Positions 40,033 through 42,507 of a stretch of 42,507 nt of DNA are shown here, piece by piece (positions within the stretch are counted from its first letter, which is position 1; each line of letters begins with the position of its first letter). A model generated the notes under the pieces. That model was not told where the DNA came from, ran no database searches, and saw nothing but the letters and a program-made list of their open reading frames with translations. The position numbers and the translations under genes were made by a program. The stretch is taken from contig JAHJJD010000059.1 in the NCBI GenBank assembly GCA_018822845.1, forward strand, positions 1 through 42,507. The letters are read 5' to 3'. The DNA is from Gammaproteobacteria bacterium. GTDB taxonomy: Bacteria; Pseudomonadota; Gammaproteobacteria; Thiotrichales; Thiotrichaceae.

Positions 40033-41526
40033 ATGAGCACCCAAGACCTGGTAGCTAAACTCTGGAACTTATGCAACCTGCTGCGTGATGATGGCGTGAC
40101 CTATCACGAGTACATCAACGAACTCACCTATCTGGTGTTCCTGAAAATGGTGCAGGAAACCGGACAGGAGGAACACATTCCGCAAGGCTTCCGCTGGGCT
40201 GATCTGGAGGGTTACAACGCTGCTTCCCGGCTGGAAGAGTACAAAAAGCTGCTGATCCATCTGGGTTCGCATGGCTCGTTGATTACCCGCTCGATTTTCA
40301 ACAATGCCAGCACCGTGATCCGCAAGCCTGCCACGCTCAACAAGCTGGTGACGGAAATCGACAAGATGGACTGGTACAGTGCCAAGGCCGAGGGGCTGGG
40401 CGATATGTACGAGGGCTTGCTGGAAATCAACGCGACCGAGAAGAAATCCGGTGCGGGGCAGTATTTCACGCCACGGGTGCTGATCAATGCGATGGTCGGG
40501 CTGATGAAACCGACGCTGGATGACATTATCGTTGACCCGACGGCGGGCACGGGCGGCTTCCTGATCAGTGCGCACCACTACATCAAGCAGCACAACGATG
40601 TCGATTCGCTGGATGATAAGGCGTATGACCAGTACCAGCACGATACCTTTTTCGGCATGGAGTTAGTGCCGGATACGCGCCGTCTGGCGATGATGAACCT
40701 GATGCTGCACGATCTGGCGGTGGATGATGACAACACCGGGATCATGTTTGGCGATACGCTTTCCAACGAGGGCAAGGCGTTGCCGCTGGCGACGCTGATT
40801 CTGGCGAATCCGCCGTTTGGGACGAAACAGGGCGGCGGCGTGCCGACCCGTGATGACCTTGTGCATTACACCTCCAACAAGCAACTGGCGTTTTTGCACC
40901 TGATGTATTTGCGGATGCTGAAACCGGGTGGGCGGGCGGCGGTGGTGCTGCCGGATAATGTGCTGTTTGAAAGCGGCATCGGGCGCACCATCCGTAAAGA
41001 CCTGATGGACAAGTGCAACCTGCATACGGTTTTGCGGCTGCCTACCGGGATTTTTTACGCAGCGGGGGTGAAAACCAATGTGCTGTTTTTCAGCAAGCCG
41101 TTGGATGTGCGCAAGGACAAGGGCAATACGCAGAATGTGTGGGTGTATGACCTCCGCGCCAATATGCCGCAGTTTGGCAAGCGCACGCTGTTCAGTGCCA
41201 GCCATCTGGCGGAATTCCGTGCTGCGGTCGGCGATGACCTGACCCGCGTGGATGAAACCGCCCGCCAAGCCTTCGTCGACCAACACGGCAACCCCGACAC
41301 TTGCCGTCTGCGCTGCTTTACCCGCGCCGAGATTGCCGCCAAGGACGACTCGCTGGACTTGTCGTGGATTCGTGACGACAGCAGCGAAGACAGCGCCAAC
41401 CTGCCCGAACCCGACGTGCTGATCTCCGCCGCGCTGGAAGAAATGGCAGGCGCGATGAGCGAACTGCAAGCTATCCTCATCGAACTCGGCGCAGCCGAAG
41501 ACGACAGTGCGGATGCGGTGGTTTGA
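40033..41526 (+). CDS. hsdM: Type I restriction-modification M subunit (N6-adenine methyltransferase)
   Basis: A 497-residue DNA methyltransferase. The N-terminal HsdM_N domain (about 5-130) is followed by Q-Y-F-T-P-R (143-148), the S-adenosylmethionine motif D-P-T-A-G-T-G-G-F (168-176) and the catalytic N-P-P-F-G (259-263), which is gamma-class N6-adenine. With an S subunit it modifies the recognition site and, with HsdR, forms the restriction complex. It is separated from the PIN gene by 3 nt and from the next gene by 1 nt (TGATATG). The C-terminal tail is acidic. Confidence 0.95.
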   Translation: MSTQDLVAKLWNLCNLLRDDGVTYHEYINELTYLVFLKMVQETGQEEHIPQGFRWADLEGYNAASRLEEYKKLLIHLGSHGSLITRSIFNNASTVIRKPATLNKLVTEIDKMDWYSAKAEGLGDMYEGLLEINATEKKSGAGQYFTPRVLINAMVGLMKPTLDDIIVDPTAGTGGFLISAHHYIKQHNDVDSLDDKAYDQYQHDTFFGMELVPDTRRLAMMNLMLHDLAVDDDNTGIMFGDTLSNEGKALPLATLILANPPFGTKQGGGVPTRDDLVHYTSNKQLAFLHLMYLRMLKPGGRAAVVLPDNVLFESGIGRTIRKDLMDKCNLHTVLRLPTGIFYAAGVKTNVLFFSKPLDVRKDKGNTQNVWVYDLRANMPQFGKRTLFSASHLAEFRAAVGDDLTRVDETARQAFVDQHGNPDTCRLRCFTRAEIAAKDDSLDLSWIRDDSSEDSANLPEPDVLISAALEEMAGAMSELQAILIELGAAEDDSADAVV

Positions 41527-41527
41527 T

Positions 41528-42373
41528 ATGACAAAACGTGATGATTTCAGCGTCGATATTCCTGATGTTCTCATCCCTTACAAGTTGGGGGATTTGGGTG
41601 GACACCCGGATTATCAGGCGGCAAAAGCCGGAGACACGGCGGCAGCTATCAAGTTGGCTAGTGAGCTTGTGACCGATGATGTTGCTGAGAAAATTGCCCA
41701 TATTGGGGGCAATGACACGCTATTGTTGCCTGTATTGGCTGAGGAACTGGCGGGCAGGAACAAGATTCCGCTGGCGATTGCCAAAGTGTTGCAAGGTAAG
41801 ACTGGGCGCAAGGTTGAGTTGAGTGTTTATCAGGTCAATAAGCCTACCCGTACTGGTCTTGGAGGGCTTGACCGTATCTTCGCTGTACCTGAGTTTGAGG
41901 GGGAGGGCGATTTGTCCGGGAAGCTATTCCTGCTGGTGGATGATACGTTGACGCAGGGCGGCACATTTGCTTCCCTCGCTGCGCATATTCGGCAGAATGG
42001 CGGTCGTGTTGCGGGGGCAATGGCGTTGACCGGAAAACAGTTCAGTGCTAGGTTAAGGCTTGATACGTCAACGCTTGACAAGCTCAGGCAACAGCATGGT
42101 GATATTGAAAATGATTTCAGGGAAGCAACGGGTTATGGTTTTGGTGCGCTTACGGAAAGTGAAGCGCGTTACCTCGCGAATTACAAACCATCTCAAGCCG
42201 TCAGAGATCGCATCCTTGAAGAAAGAGATGCGGCAATCAGCCGCAGCAATGGACAAGATACTGGGTCTATAAAGAAACCCCCTCCCCCCGGCTGGGTAGA
42301 AACAACTTTAGGTGCAGTTGTTGATTACGGTAGTACCATAAAAGTTGAATCAACTGTCATTGAAGACAGCTAA
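41528..42373 (+). CDS. Phosphoribosyltransferase fused to a truncated HsdS N-terminus
   Basis: A 281-residue ORF that starts at ATG 41528, 1 nt after hsdM. Residues about 10-225 look like a type I PRTase: L-F-L-L-V-D-D-T-L-T-Q-G-G-T-F (133-147) is the PRPP-binding loop, and strand/helix elements precede it (L-L-L-P-V-L-A-E-E-L-A at 65-75). From about 245 the sequence switches to the start of an HsdS target-recognition domain, P-P-P-P-G-W-V-E-T-T-L-G-A-V-V-D-Y-G-S-T (251-270). It continues I-K-V-E-S-T-V-I-E-D-S and stops. HsdS proteins of this type go on with W-V-L-E-L-E-D-I-E-K, so the S part is cut short. No separate start exists for S, so the two domains were one protein. Confidence 0.72.
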   Translation: MTKRDDFSVDIPDVLIPYKLGDLGGHPDYQAAKAGDTAAAIKLASELVTDDVAEKIAHIGGNDTLLLPVLAEELAGRNKIPLAIAKVLQGKTGRKVELSVYQVNKPTRTGLGGLDRIFAVPEFEGEGDLSGKLFLLVDDTLTQGGTFASLAAHIRQNGGRVAGAMALTGKQFSARLRLDTSTLDKLRQQHGDIENDFREATGYGFGALTESEARYLANYKPSQAVRDRILEERDAAISRSNGQDTGSIKKPPPPGWVETTLGAVVDYGSTIKVESTVIEDS

Positions 42374-42507
42374 TCCCGCTTACGCCGTCCAGACTGCCTG
42401 ATCCGTCCAACGGTTTTTTTCCAGGCAAACAGCCACCTCAAGCGTAACCCGCCTGCCCGGAGTCTGCCGTTGTTCAGTCCTTCAACACCGCCCGAATCGC
42501 CTATAAC
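42370..42507 (-). CDS. Partial minus-strand ORF in foreign sequence ending the window
   Basis: An uninterrupted frame runs from the window edge (about 45 residues visible: V-I-G-D-S-G-G-V-E-G-L-N-N-G-R..., ending R-I-R-Q-S-G-R-R-K-R-D) to TAG at 42372-42370, overlapping the plus-strand stop. The basic tail (W-L-F-A-W-K-K-T-V-G-R-I-R) resembles the end of an insertion-sequence transposase, but I cannot assign a family. It starts exactly where hsdS homology breaks off, which supports an insertion or recombination junction near 42370. Confidence 0.35.
   Translation of the reverse strand, partial: VIGDSGGVEGLNNGRLRAGGLRLRWLFAWKKTVGRIRQSGRRKRD

Noticed and set aside
1-42507. tRNA or rRNA genes
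   Set aside because: No cloverleaf with a conserved T-loop and no rRNA stretch was noticed on either strand; a covariance-model scan would be needed to exclude tRNAs fully.

Overview
The window comes from a gammaproteobacterium, most likely a filamentous sulfur oxidiser of the Thiothrix/Thiolinea type. Two things suggest this. The housekeeping order is gammaproteobacterial: rpsP-rimM-trmD-rplS, 6S RNA beside zapA, and the ygfB-pepP-ubiH run. There is also sulfur-related content: a secreted Gly/Asn-rich repeat protein resembling sulfur globule proteins, a periplasmic DsrE-like protein and a CbiX-type chelatase. The genus is inferred from content only; no rRNA or tRNA gene was seen.

Layout. 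1-1.7 kb: an unidentified truncated gene and a DUF1287 lipoprotein, closed by a strong terminator. 1.8-3.7 kb: the rpsP-rimM-trmD-rplS operon. 3.9-8.2 kb: a 20-codon leader ORF abutting a PAS-GGDEF-EAL gene, then mpl, ubiX and a thioredoxin. 8.2-9.2 kb: a YdjM-type membrane protein and a 0.4-kb hairpin-rich spacer. 9.2-14.6 kb: aroC, an Asn/Trp-rich lipoprotein, an MFS transporter, birA, coaX, a SPOR-like protein and cbiX. 14.5-21.7 kb: DsrE-like, 6S RNA, zapA, a ZapB-like coiled coil, ygfB, pepP, ubiH, a 2OG-Fe(II) oxygenase, a lytic transglycosylase and bioA. 21.8-28 kb: the sulfur-globule-like gene, then a more accessory stretch with a TetR-ABC1 kinase operon, DUF1697, DUF1835 and MAPEG genes and at least two gene relics (histidine phosphatase, PhzF). 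28-34.7 kb: a YhaO/YhaN nuclease-ATPase pair, a DUF695-like protein, a TIM-barrel protein and glyoxalase I.

34.8-42.5 kb is the most unusual region. It is a type I restriction-modification locus in the order hsdR, XRE-ImmA regulator/protease, PIN-domain protein, hsdM, phosphoribosyltransferase-HsdS fusion. The XRE-ImmA gene has its own strong promoter overlapping a GTCAA/TTGAC palindrome and apparently drives PIN, hsdM and the fusion. The HsdS part breaks off after about 30 residues where unrelated sequence begins, so specificity is probably lost or has been reshuffled.

A recurring regulatory feature is a -10 box ending only 6 to 8 nt before an ATG that lacks a Shine-Dalgarno sequence (aroC, the ZapB-like gene, the lytic transglycosylase, hsdR, XRE-ImmA). 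This suggests leaderless transcripts at several loci.
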